A stretch of 57,385 bases of DNA. Origin: Methylococcaceae bacterium (GTDB taxonomy: Bacteria; Pseudomonadota; Gammaproteobacteria; Methylococcales; Methylomonadaceae). The notes beneath the pieces are model-generated. The model made no database searches. It was not told the origin of the DNA and worked only from the letters and a program-made list of their open reading frames with translations. Positions 8,971 to 16,693 of this stretch are shown piece after piece. The stretch covers positions 1 to 57,385 of the forward strand of contig JAKIVF010000005.1 of the NCBI GenBank assembly GCA_021647145.1. The letters are read 5' to 3'. The position numbers and the translations under genes are program-made. Each line of letters starts with the position of its first letter. Within the stretch, counting starts at the first letter, position 1.

Positions 8971-9507
8971 ATGAAAGTATTTATAAAACCAATAATTGCT
9001 AGCACACTGCTTATTGCAGCTTCATCTGTTTATGCTCAGGGCTATTCAGACCAACAAGTCAAAAAATCAATTAATATTATGGATGATAATAAGGATAATA
9101 AAGTTGAATTCCAAGAGTATTTTGAAGAAACTTTTACTGACAATAATGATTCCTTTGATGTAAATCGCGATGGATATATCACTTCAGGTGAAATTGTTTT
9201 AGAAATAAAAGAAGACCTTCGTCAATCAGTTAAAGAAATGCGTAAACAAGGTGTCTCAGAAAAAAACATTAGTAAGACGATAGCAAGCGAGTTAAAAATG
9301 GCAAATAAAGAAGCTGAAGCCTTGATTAAAAAAATGGATACTGATGGAGATAAGTTAGTTGAACCTGAAGAAATTGATGCATACAAACGTAAACAGTTTG
9401 ATAAGCTGGACACAAACCAGGATGGTTTTATTTCAAGCGCAGACATGAGTAAAAGCAACTCTAAACCAAGTAAAGGGTACAGTGTAATACCTTATGACCC
9501 TTCTTAA
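8971..9507 (+). CDS. Secreted EF-hand calcium-binding protein
   Basis: From ATG 8971 the protein has 178 residues. This start follows AGAGGAC at 8961 and opens a clean signal peptide (MKVFIKPIIASTLLIAASSV, cut after YAQ). Four EF-hand loops are visible: DDNKDNKVEFQE, DVNRDGYITSGE, DTDGDKLVEPEE and DTNQDGFISSAD, all with the Asp/Asn ladder expected for calcium binding. The frame is open up to 8887, but that extension lacks a ribosome-binding site. It probably acts in the periplasm or is exported. The role (calcium buffering, signalling or matrix) is unknown. It is monocistronic, ending in a strong terminator shared with the convergent gene. Confidence 0.85.
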   Translation: MKVFIKPIIASTLLIAASSVYAQGYSDQQVKKSINIMDDNKDNKVEFQEYFEETFTDNNDSFDVNRDGYITSGEIVLEIKEDLRQSVKEMRKQGVSEKNISKTIASELKMANKEAEALIKKMDTDGDKLVEPEEIDAYKRKQFDKLDTNQDGFISSADMSKSNSKPSKGYSVIPYDPS

Positions 9508-9535
9508 CAACTGAACTAAATTTACAACTCCAAAT

Positions 9536-9564
9536 AAAAACCGGCAAAATACTGCCGGTTTTTT
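9536..9564. terminator. Bidirectional intrinsic terminator
   Basis: AAAAACCGGCA pairs with TGCCGGTTTTT around a six-base AAATAC loop, with an A tract on one side and a T tract on the other. It lies between the convergent EF-hand and polyphosphate phosphotransferase genes and can serve both. Confidence 0.88.
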
Positions 9565-9570
9565 AAATAA

Positions 9571-11055
9571 TCAGTCCAGCATTTTCTCTAAATACTCACA
9601 GTACGCTTTTATTATCTTAATCCGTGCAAATTTTTTATCGTTCCCTTCAACCATAAGCCAAGGATTTTTCTGCGTACTAGTCCGAGTCACCATTTCATTT
9701 ACCGCAACATTATATTCCGCCCATTTATCACGGTTTCTATAGTCTTCCTCAGTGATTTTATATTTTTTATAACTTATTTTTTCGCGTTCTTTAAAACGTT
9801 TTAATTGCTCATCTTGGTCAATATGTAACCAGAATTTTAATAAAATAATTCCATGGTCATCTAGTGCCTCTTCAAAATTAACTATTTCTGCATAAGCTCG
9901 TTGCCACTCATTGTTAGAAGCGAAACCTTCGACACGTTCGACCAAAACCCTCCCATACCAACTTCTATCATAAATAGTTACCTGTCCTGCTCTAGGAAAA
10001 TGTCGCCAAAAACGCCAAAGATAATGGTGCTGTCTTTCTTCGTCAGTCGGTGCAGCAATAGGAATAACCCGATAACTCCTAGCATCTATTGCATGGGTTA
10101 ATCGTCTAATCGCACCACCTTTCCCACCAGCATCCCAGCCTTCAAAAACCAAAATACTGGATAGTTTTTTTTCATGTGCATGTCGCGCTAATTTATTTAA
10201 TTTAGCTTGATATTTAGATAATAATAAGACATATTTTTTTTTATCCAGCCTTAACGACAAGTCAAGTGACTCAAGCAATTTTTGTTGAAAATAATAAGTT
10301 TTATCAGAAACTAAGTCTTCTGACTGGCTAGGCTTTTTAATTTGTCTTTTTTCTAAGTGCTGCTCAATACGACTTAAAATATGCTGGCCAATGGTTAAAC
10401 TGCTATAACGAATATCAAAACCATCAATAATAAGCCAAGGAGAGTGTTTCGTACTTGTTTCTGCTAATACATTTTCTGCAACTGAAATAAATTTGTTATA
10501 AAATTTTAGATGTTTTTTATCTTTTTTTGTCACTTTCCATCGAGTATCAGGATTTTTTTCCAGTTTTTTTATCCGTTTTTTCTGTACACTTTTTTTAAGG
10601 TGTAACCAACATTTGATAATTAATACTCCATCATCAATTAGCTCCTGCTCCAATTGGCAAATATGCTTTAAATCTAACATTAATTTGCCATCATTGATCT
10701 TGTCATAAACTCGTCGAGAAATTGGATTGCTATACCAAGAGCCTGCATAAACTGCTATAGCTCCTTTTGCTGGTAAGGTACGCCAATACCGCCAAAATTT
10801 TGGTCGTTCTTTTTCTTCATCAGAAGGTTTACTGAAAGCAATCGTCCTCATATATCGAGAATCCATCCACTCATTGAGTAAATTAATCACATCCCCTTTC
10901 CCACTACTATCAACTCCCGAGATTAAAATAATAACCGGAAAATCACTCCTTTTCACTTTCTGTTGAGAAAGCAATAACCGTGTTCTTAGTTCAGGAAGTA
11001 ATCGCTCATAATCTGTTTCGCAAATAGCGTGTCCTAACTCTGCAATTTCAAACAT
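9571..11055 (-). CDS. pap: Polyphosphate:AMP phosphotransferase (two-domain PPK2)
   Basis: The protein has 494 residues from ATG 11055, with tandem PPK2 domains as in class II PPK2. Domain 1 has the Walker A GVDSSGKGD (about 47-55) but AGSWYSN where the catalytic lid normally reads DRSWYGR. Domain 2 (from about 290) has GWDAGGKGG and the full IYDRSWYGRVLVERVEGF. In studied members only the second domain is active, and this asymmetry fits. The enzyme uses polyphosphate to phosphorylate AMP to ADP. The frame continues to 11100, but 11055 is chosen because it follows GAGGAG and gives the family's MFE.AELGH N-terminus. The gene is monocistronic. Confidence 0.92.
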   Translation of the reverse strand: MFEIAELGHAICETDYERLLPELRTRLLLSQQKVKRSDFPVIILISGVDSSGKGDVINLLNEWMDSRYMRTIAFSKPSDEEKERPKFWRYWRTLPAKGAIAVYAGSWYSNPISRRVYDKINDGKLMLDLKHICQLEQELIDDGVLIIKCWLHLKKSVQKKRIKKLEKNPDTRWKVTKKDKKHLKFYNKFISVAENVLAETSTKHSPWLIIDGFDIRYSSLTIGQHILSRIEQHLEKRQIKKPSQSEDLVSDKTYYFQQKLLESLDLSLRLDKKKYVLLLSKYQAKLNKLARHAHEKKLSSILVFEGWDAGGKGGAIRRLTHAIDARSYRVIPIAAPTDEERQHHYLWRFWRHFPRAGQVTIYDRSWYGRVLVERVEGFASNNEWQRAYAEIVNFEEALDDHGIILLKFWLHIDQDEQLKRFKEREKISYKKYKITEEDYRNRDKWAEYNVAVNEMVTRTSTQKNPWLMVEGNDKKFARIKIIKAYCEYLEKMLD

Positions 11056-11327
11056 ATACGGTAGCGTCTCCTCTATTAATTCAGAAAAAATATAACACAA
11101 ATAATAAAACTAATTCTGATCATTATTACATCCAAATAGTTAAAGAAACCCTACCTTTAAATAAAATTTTACAATAGTTTTGACCAAAGCCCTCATTTAT
11201 GTTTAAAATAGCAACGTCGAATTCAAAACTATAATTCATATCGACATGTAACTTAGCAAAATCAAGTTATATACCCTTTGTTATTATAAGAGGGTTCTTA
11301 ACAATTAACATAATGAGGAATTTTATA

Positions 11328-11519
11328 ATGGCTGAAAAAGAAGAAAACAGTAATTTCGTAAAAATCTTTGCTGGTGTATCAATCGCAGCGATCGTTTTAG
11401 TATTAGTACTTAAAGATCGTGAGACTGATCATTTAGAACTTGCAGGTGCAGGCTCAACACTTGAAGGAAATGCTGCTGCTCTTAGTGATGCAAAAAGATT
11501 CGAAAACAACTTCGAATAA
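11328..11519 (+). CDS. Small single-pass membrane protein, unknown
   Basis: The protein has 63 residues from ATG 11328, chosen because GAGGAA sits just upstream; the earlier ATG at 11313 overlaps that site. A charged N-terminus (MAEKEENSN) is followed by one membrane helix (about 10-28, rich in V, I, A, L), then KDRETDH and a Gly/Ala/Asp-rich tail of about 30 residues. This would place the tail outside the cytoplasm or the N-terminus inside. No family is recognised. It is monocistronic with a very stable terminator, suggesting an abundant short transcript. It lies 200 bases upstream of the HvfA-like gene, but nothing links them beyond position. Confidence 0.6.
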   Translation: MAEKEENSNFVKIFAGVSIAAIVLVLVLKDRETDHLELAGAGSTLEGNAAALSDAKRFENNFE

Positions 11520-11527
11520 GATTTCAT

Positions 11528-11563
11528 AGGCCTTTCATTAAATAACTTTAATGAAAGGCCTTT
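11528..11563 (+). terminator. Strong hairpin terminator after the 63-residue gene
   Basis: AGGCCTTTCATTAAA pairs perfectly over 15 bases with TTTAATGAAAGGCCT around a four-base loop, followed by TT. The stem is unusually long and begins eight bases after the stop codon. The U tract is short, so it may also act as a transcript-stabilising 3' structure. Confidence 0.75.
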
Positions 11564-11584
11564 AAATATCTTCGAAGATATTTA
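11563..11584. repeat. 22-base perfect palindrome
   Basis: Bases 11563-11584 form a perfect palindrome centred on CTTCGAAG, with flanking AAATAT/ATATTT. It abuts the terminator hairpin. It could be a protein-binding dyad or a second RNA hairpin. Nothing identifies the binder. Confidence 0.55.
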
Positions 11585-11745
11585 TAAAGCCTTCAAAATT
11601 TATTCACAGCCGCCCTCCCTCATCTTTAAAATTTCTTACAATATAATTAGGAATATTCCATTTTATTCTGTAAGCTTATCTTCATTGTTTTAAGCACCCA
11701 TAATAATTTATATTTTTATAATTAATAACTTTATAAGGAATCATC

Positions 11746-12093
11746 ATGAAAAAAATAAATAAAACACCTTTAGCTATCGCAGTAGGCGGTACATTATTAT
11801 CTAGCCTTGCATCAACTGCTGTATTAGCTGGAAGCAATTCATCAGTAGATGAAAATCCTTTCGAAATCTCTGAATTGTCGTCTGGATATATGTTAACAGC
11901 AAAATCTGATTCAGACGAAAAGGGTTCAAAAAAAATGAAGGATGGATCATGTGGTGAAGGAAAGTGTGGCTCTTCAATGATGAAAGGCTCTGAAGAAAAA
12001 ACAGCTGAAGGAAAGTGTGCTGGAGATAAACCTATGCCGTCAATGAAAAAATCTGGTAAAAAAGATACTGAAGGAAAGTGTGGTTCTATGTAA
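11746..12093 (+). CDS. HvfA-like RiPP metallophore precursor (bufferin-type), orphan
   Basis: The 115-residue protein has a signal peptide (about 1-28, ending STAVLA) and then NPFEISELSSGYML (37-50), the conserved lead-in of HvfA-family precursors. The low-complexity K/E/G/S tail carries three EGKC motifs: CGEGKCG (69-75), AEGKC (87-91) and TEGKCG (108-113), four cysteines in all. In HvfA/bufferin systems a DUF692 multinuclear iron enzyme (HvfB) and partner HvfC modify the EGKC cysteines to oxazolone/thioamide groups that bind copper. No hvfB, hvfC or DoxX-like gene is in this window. Start ATG 11746 follows AAGGAA. The copper-binding role is inferred from the family. Confidence 0.78.
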   Translation: MKKINKTPLAIAVGGTLLSSLASTAVLAGSNSSVDENPFEISELSSGYMLTAKSDSDEKGSKKMKDGSCGEGKCGSSMMKGSEEKTAEGKCAGDKPMPSMKKSGKKDTEGKCGSM

Positions 12094-12147
12094 CACAGGA
12101 ACAAAGAATGGCTATAGATAGAGTATGCTAACAAATAGCTTCATTAT

Positions 12148-12197
12148 AAAATGCTAGTTTAATATAGAATTTAAAAACCATATAAATCTAGCATTTT
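12148..12197 (+). terminator. Possible terminator after the HvfA-like gene
   Basis: AAAATGCTAG (12148-12157) is perfectly complementary to CTAGCATTTT (12188-12197), with a 30-base AT-rich loop between them. The long loop makes it weaker than a standard terminator. It lies 55 bases after the stop codon. Confidence 0.35.
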
Positions 12198-12309
12198 CAT
12201 GAAAATTACTTACTAAAGTTTTGATCACTTTTTCCCAAATTATTATTTAGAACTTTCCCTGCCTAATAAAGTCAAAGCACTGAGTTGTTAATAAAATAGG
12301 AAATACTTT

Positions 12310-12828
12310 ATGAGATGGTTTATAATTTTTCTATACCTATTTTTGACGGCCTGCTCAGGCTTACCTAACCCCATGCGGAGTGAACCATACTCTCATATTA
12401 ATTTTGACGAAGTTAAAAAAAATATTTCTGCTTATAAAGGTATGCCTTTCCGCTGGGGAGGTGTCATTATTAATATAACAAATGAAGAAAACACAAGCCA
12501 AGCCCAACTACTATTTTACCCTCTAAATAGATATGGTAGGCCTAGAGTAGCTAGAGAAGCAAAAGGACGATTTGCTATTGCTAGAACCAAATTTTTAGAC
12601 CCGGCTATTTTTAAAGAAGGAACTGAAGTTACTGTCACAGGTATCTTAACTAAAGAAGTTAACCAAAAAATAGGAAAAAGAGTCTTAATTCTTCCTCAAT
12701 TAGATATTAATCACATTCATATATGGCCTAAACGACAGGATCATAACGACAGGTTTTACCCCTACCCTTATTACTATTACTACCCCTCCAGATATTATCA
12801 ACACAATTACTTTCACTATGCTTTTTAA
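12310..12828 (+). CDS. Slp-family outer membrane lipoprotein
   Basis: The 172-residue protein has a lipoprotein signal (LYLFLTAC, acylated cysteine near residue 15). Its core resembles the Slp/YeaY family: FDEVKKNISAYKGMPFRWGGVI, a middle section ending RPRVAREAKGRFAIA, and FKEGTEVTVTGILT. The last 25 residues are Tyr/Pro/His-rich and look unique to this protein. Slp proteins are starvation-inducible outer membrane lipoproteins of poorly defined function. Mature residues after the cysteine (SG) do not carry the Asp that marks inner-membrane retention, so outer membrane sorting is likely. It faces rimO convergently across a shared hairpin. Confidence 0.8.
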   Translation: MRWFIIFLYLFLTACSGLPNPMRSEPYSHINFDEVKKNISAYKGMPFRWGGVIINITNEENTSQAQLLFYPLNRYGRPRVAREAKGRFAIARTKFLDPAIFKEGTEVTVTGILTKEVNQKIGKRVLILPQLDINHIHIWPKRQDHNDRFYPYPYYYYYPSRYYQHNYFHYAF

Positions 12829-12861
12829 CAAAACCTTAGTTATAAAAACACCCTTAATACG

Positions 12862-12895
12862 GTAAAAAATTAGAACAAGCTTCCTAATTTTTTAC
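12862..12895. terminator. Bidirectional terminator between the slp-like gene and rimO
   Basis: GTAAAAAATTAG pairs perfectly with CTAATTTTTTAC over 12 bases around a ten-base loop. The A and T runs sit inside the stem. The hairpin overlaps the rimO stop codon. Confidence 0.65.
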
Positions 12896-14205
12896 ATTTC
12901 TAAAGCCCCCCACAAATCATATTCGTCTGCTTCCTCTAATCTCACATCAACAAAATCACCTACTTTTAGATGAGTTGCCCCATCAATAAATATCTGTCCG
13001 TCAATTTCTGGCGCATCTGATTTACTTCTTGCTACAGCACCCTCATTCACAACCTCATCAATCAATACAGTTTCTATTTTACCCACTCTTTTTAGTAATC
13101 TTGCTGCACTAATTTCAATTTGGTGAGCCATAAATCTAGCAACACGCTCTTGTTTTACTTCTTCTGGCACCTCATTTGGCAATTCATTTGCTGCCGCGCC
13201 CTTTACAGGTGAATATGCAAAACATCCCACTCTATCTAATTGAGCCTCTGTTAAAAACTGCAATAACTCTTCAAACTCTTGATCCGTTTCACCTGGAAAA
13301 CCTGCAATAAAAGTACTACGTATGGTTATATCAGGGCAAATCTTCCTCCAGGCCAGAATACGCTCCAAATTATTTTCTGCCGCAGCCGGTCTTTTCATTA
13401 ATTTAAGAATTCGATGATTAGCATGCTGAAAAGGAATATCCAGATAAGGCAATACTTTTCCTTCTGCCATAAGCGGAATTACATTATCAACATGAGGGTA
13501 TGGATAAACATAATGCATTCTTATCCAAACACCTAAATCGCCTAATGCATTAGCCAAATCATAAAATCTTGTATCGATATCTTGTCCATTCCATTCTCTC
13601 TTTTGGTATTTCAAATCTAATCCATAAGCACTAGTATCTTGAGAAACAATGAGTAACTCTTTTACACCTGCCTTAGCAAGATGCTCTGCTTCAAATAAAA
13701 CATCATCTACAAGACGACTCACTAAATCTCCACGCATAGAAGGAATAATACAAAAACTACAGCGATGATTACAGCCTTCCGATATTTTTAAATAAGCATA
13801 GTGTTTAGGCGTTAATTTAATACCTTGAGGAGGCACAAGGTCTGTAAATGGGTTATGTACAGGCGGTAAATGCTGATGGATAGCAGCCACCACCTCATCA
13901 GCCGCATGTGCCCCTGTAATACTTAATACTTGTGGATGCCGATCTCTAATCTCTTCCTCACGCGCTCCCAGACAGCCAGTAACAATGACTTTTCCATTTT
14001 CTGCTAACGCCTCGCCAATACTATCTAACGACTCTTCTACTGCTGCATCAATAAATCCACAGGTATTAACTACAACAAGGTCGGCATCCTGATAGGTTGG
14101 GGAAACCTCATACCCTTCTGTGCGTAATTTGGTAATAATTTGTTCACTATCTACCAATGCCTTAGGACACCCCAGACTTATAAAACCAACACGAGGAATA
14201 GTCAT
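12892..14205 (-). CDS. rimO: Ribosomal protein uS12 methylthiotransferase RimO
   Basis: The 437-residue methylthiotransferase has the three domains of the family. The N-terminal UPF0004 domain carries three cluster cysteines (SLGCPKALVDSE, NTCGF, TGCLG). The radical-SAM domain has CNHRCSFC, binding the second 4Fe-4S cluster, and IPSMRG. A C-terminal TRAM domain recognises the substrate. RimO adds a methylthio group to Asp88/89 of ribosomal protein S12. Conserved SLGCPK and the IPSMRGDLVSR stretch distinguish it from the tRNA enzyme MiaB. Start ATG 14205. It is followed upstream by cmoB on the same strand with a 47-base gap. Confidence 0.95.
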   Translation of the reverse strand: MTIPRVGFISLGCPKALVDSEQIITKLRTEGYEVSPTYQDADLVVVNTCGFIDAAVEESLDSIGEALAENGKVIVTGCLGAREEEIRDRHPQVLSITGAHAADEVVAAIHQHLPPVHNPFTDLVPPQGIKLTPKHYAYLKISEGCNHRCSFCIIPSMRGDLVSRLVDDVLFEAEHLAKAGVKELLIVSQDTSAYGLDLKYQKREWNGQDIDTRFYDLANALGDLGVWIRMHYVYPYPHVDNVIPLMAEGKVLPYLDIPFQHANHRILKLMKRPAAAENNLERILAWRKICPDITIRSTFIAGFPGETDQEFEELLQFLTEAQLDRVGCFAYSPVKGAAANELPNEVPEEVKQERVARFMAHQIEISAARLLKRVGKIETVLIDEVVNEGAVARSKSDAPEIDGQIFIDGATHLKVGDFVDVRLEEADEYDLWGALEM

Positions 14206-14252
14206 TTTATTTGTTCTTTAACTTTAATTAACATACATGTCACTCAAAAAAA

Positions 14253-15218
14253 TTAAGGTGCATTAGCTATAATAATGGCGCGTTTAGGAGCAGGCAGTCC
14301 TTCACAAGTAAGGCTTATATTATCTGGATCAAGAAAATCTTTTAAAGAATGAAACCGCATCCATTCTGTTGTTTTTTGCTCTTCTATTGAGGTTGTATTT
14401 ACATCAACAAGCCGACAATTTTTAAAGCCACAACGTTCCATCCAGCTTATAAGCGTTTCACAACTCGGTAAAAACCAGACATTTCGCATTTTTGCATACC
14501 TGCCTTCTGGCATTAAAAACTCCCCATTTTTTCCATCAATGATCAGCGTTTCAAGAATCAATTCTCCTCCTGACCGGAGACAATTTTTCAACTCTAATAA
14601 ATGATCAATAGGTGAGCGCCGATGATATAACACGCCCATTGAAAAAACAGTATCAAACACTTGTATTCTTTCAGGTATTTGTTCCAATCCAATGGGTAAA
14701 ACATAAATCGGTGATTCCCCGATTAAATGTTTAATTACATAAAACTGAATAACATTAAGAGACAACGGTTCAATACCAACCACCATTCTGGCATCTGCTC
14801 CAAGCATACGCCAACAATGATAACCACTGCCACAACCAACATCTAATACGAGTCGGTTTTTTAATGGAGCAATATGTTCTTTAAGGCGATTCCACTTCCA
14901 ATCAGAGCGCCATTCAGTGTCTATTAAATGACCAAAAATATTATAAGGCCCTTTTCTCCATGGATGGAATAATTGTAATTGTTCTATAAAATGATGACTT
15001 TTTTTTTCATCCAGATCAGACTTATCACCAATTGTAATTACGTCTGCATTCAAGTCACAAATAACGTGCTTTATTTTGGGTAACTGTTCAATTATTTCCA
15101 GCCAATTTATAACAGCCTTTTGTGCAAAAAACTCTGTTAGAGATGGCTTGATTAAATCAACCCATTTTTCAGCTTTCAGCTCAATCAACTCTTGATACAA
15201 AGGTTGATAATTAATCAT
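14253..15218 (-). CDS. cmoB: tRNA U34 carboxymethyltransferase CmoB
   Basis: The 321-residue protein matches CmoB in length and motifs. HPWRKGPYNIFGHLIDTEWRSDWKW (shortened here) precedes the Rossmann SAM site LDVGCGSGYHCWRMLGADA, then GIEPL and DTVFSMGVLYHRRSPIDHL. CmoB transfers a carboxymethyl group from carboxy-SAM to 5-hydroxyuridine at tRNA position 34, giving cmo5U for wobble decoding. Its usual partner cmoA, which makes carboxy-SAM, is not adjacent here and should be elsewhere in the genome. Start ATG 15218. Confidence 0.95.
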   Translation of the reverse strand: MINYQPLYQELIELKAEKWVDLIKPSLTEFFAQKAVINWLEIIEQLPKIKHVICDLNADVITIGDKSDLDEKKSHHFIEQLQLFHPWRKGPYNIFGHLIDTEWRSDWKWNRLKEHIAPLKNRLVLDVGCGSGYHCWRMLGADARMVVGIEPLSLNVIQFYVIKHLIGESPIYVLPIGLEQIPERIQVFDTVFSMGVLYHRRSPIDHLLELKNCLRSGGELILETLIIDGKNGEFLMPEGRYAKMRNVWFLPSCETLISWMERCGFKNCRLVDVNTTSIEEQKTTEWMRFHSLKDFLDPDNISLTCEGLPAPKRAIIIANAP

Positions 15219-15811
15219 TTAAACATATTCATCTAGGGAAAATTAAAATACTGAAAACAAATTTCCGTACTGGTAAAACCAGTCTCGCTTAACCGTTATT
15301 GATGTGTTAAAAATGTTTCTGCTAACAATACATTTTCCTAGGCAGAGCGTTTCTGACTAATGCCTAAATAACTATAGCCCTGTATTTTTTTTAAAACATG
15401 ATGCAAATCTGTTCGCAACTCTTGCTGTCTCTCATCGAGAAACTTAAGTTTTTCAGATAAAATCAAAACCTCACCCGACAACATTCTTTGATAAATTTTA
15501 TAAAAATACCAGTCTATCTTTTATCTTGGAATAAACTGAAAGACAAAGTTAAGGACGACCACAGAAGCTTTTTGAATCACTATGTCACGAATATCAGCGC
15601 ACTGCACTTCACTTCACTTCAATACTTCCATAGCCATTTTCTAAATGTGTTTAAAGCTGCTGAATCATCAAATTTAAAGAAACTTATTGCTCCAACTGAA
15701 CCTGCATACAAAGTGTTCTTAATAATAGGCATAAAACGAGTTACTTAAACAAGAAAAAGTAAAAGACTTTCTATTCATATTTATTATGAAAAGAAAGTCA
15801 GAAGTAAGGAC
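15219..15811. other. 593-base stretch with a hairpin and one weak small frame
   Basis: No confident gene. An ACTGGT-AAA-ACCAGT hairpin lies at 15269-15283. A 48-codon minus-strand frame is at 15338-15484 (listed separately). A plus-strand frame at 15488-15748 has no ribosome-binding site or recognisable product and is not called. Confidence 0.5.
15338..15484 (-). CDS. Possible small coiled-coil protein, unknown
   Basis: A 48-residue frame runs from ATG 15484 to TAG 15338. The composition is protein-like and helical: MLSGEVLILSEKLKFLDERQ followed by QELRTDLHHVLKKIQGYSYL and a short basic end. Charged/hydrophobic heptads suggest a coiled coil. There is no clear ribosome-binding site, and the frame may be a remnant of a longer gene. 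No family is recognised. Confidence 0.3.
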   Translation of the reverse strand: MLSGEVLILSEKLKFLDERQQELRTDLHHVLKKIQGYSYLGISQKRSA

Positions 15812-16462
15812 CTATGAATTATTTTTTTTTGACAGTGCCACAATATTTCTCTTGGCTAATTTTTCTATCACTGCATTTAAAGAACCTGTCTTTTTATATT
15901 CATTTTTAATGGACTTTCTATAGTTAGTCACCAAACTGATACCTTCAATGATAATGTCATAAACCTTCCAGCCACCTTTAGTTAAGACCATTCGGTAATT
16001 AATAGCTAATGGTTGAAGACCTGGTTGTAAAATTTCAGTTTTAACAATGGTTTTTTTCGCGCCCTGCTTCACCTTCCCCGTCGGTAAAAACCGCACAGTC
16101 CACTCATTAAATTCAAAAAATGCTCGAGAATATGTTCTGACTAATAAAGTATGAAACTCTTCCTTAAACCTTAATTTCTGATCTTTTGTTGCTTTTTTCC
16201 ATAATTTCCCTAATACCAGCGCAGAAACTCGATTAAAAGCCACATAAGGACCCATCGCCTTTTTAACATAATCAACAGCCTGGTTAAAATCCTGAGTAAA
16301 ATCTGGATCCTGGAATTTAGTTTTTATCTCAGTAGAAACCTTATCAATAGGAATCTGAGGCGCAATTAAATCAGCCGACATTGCCTGGGAAATAGAAAAA
16401 AATCCAAATAGCAAACTAAAAGCTGTGAATAAAAAAAGTTTTTTAACATACTGAGTGTTCAT
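15812..16462 (-). CDS. mlaC: Phospholipid-binding ABC transporter component MlaC-like
   Basis: The 216-residue protein has a signal peptide (about 1-27, SISQAMSA) and the MlaC/Ttg2D fold. Typical stretches are the MGPYVAFNRVSALVLGKLWKKA-type segment and the FKEEFHTLLVRTYSRAFFEF-type segment, then GWKVYDIIIEGISLVTNYR near 165-183. MlaC ferries phospholipids through the periplasm between the outer membrane MlaA complex and the inner membrane MlaFEDB transporter. No other mla gene flanks it, so it may be an additional copy or the mla genes are dispersed. It is divergent from hemB. Confidence 0.88.
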   Translation of the reverse strand: MNTQYVKKLFLFTAFSLLFGFFSISQAMSADLIAPQIPIDKVSTEIKTKFQDPDFTQDFNQAVDYVKKAMGPYVAFNRVSALVLGKLWKKATKDQKLRFKEEFHTLLVRTYSRAFFEFNEWTVRFLPTGKVKQGAKKTIVKTEILQPGLQPLAINYRMVLTKGGWKVYDIIIEGISLVTNYRKSIKNEYKKTGSLNAVIEKLAKRNIVALSKKNNS

Positions 16463-16693
16463 AAAATCCCCACTTTAATAAAGTGCCCTATGTTTCTTTA
16501 TGTAAGTACCATAAAATATAAATTCACTGATACAATGAAAGTTTAAAAAATATCAAAAAATAACAAATCGAAAGATAAGTTGATTTTCAACAAAAAAAAT
16601 ACAAAACATTAGTTATTTTTCCAGAACCTAACAAAAAACAAAGTATGCTTGATATCTTTAATTACAAGAAACCACTTATAACTAGTAGATTTT

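Noticed and set aside
11682..12134. 150-codon minus-strand frame opposite the HvfA-like gene
   Set aside because: It is the antisense shadow of the low-complexity EGKC coding sequence; it has no ribosome-binding site and reads as proline/phenylalanine repeats.
15488..15748. 86-codon plus-strand frame between cmoB and mlaC
   Set aside because: No ribosome-binding site, no recognisable domain and atypical composition.
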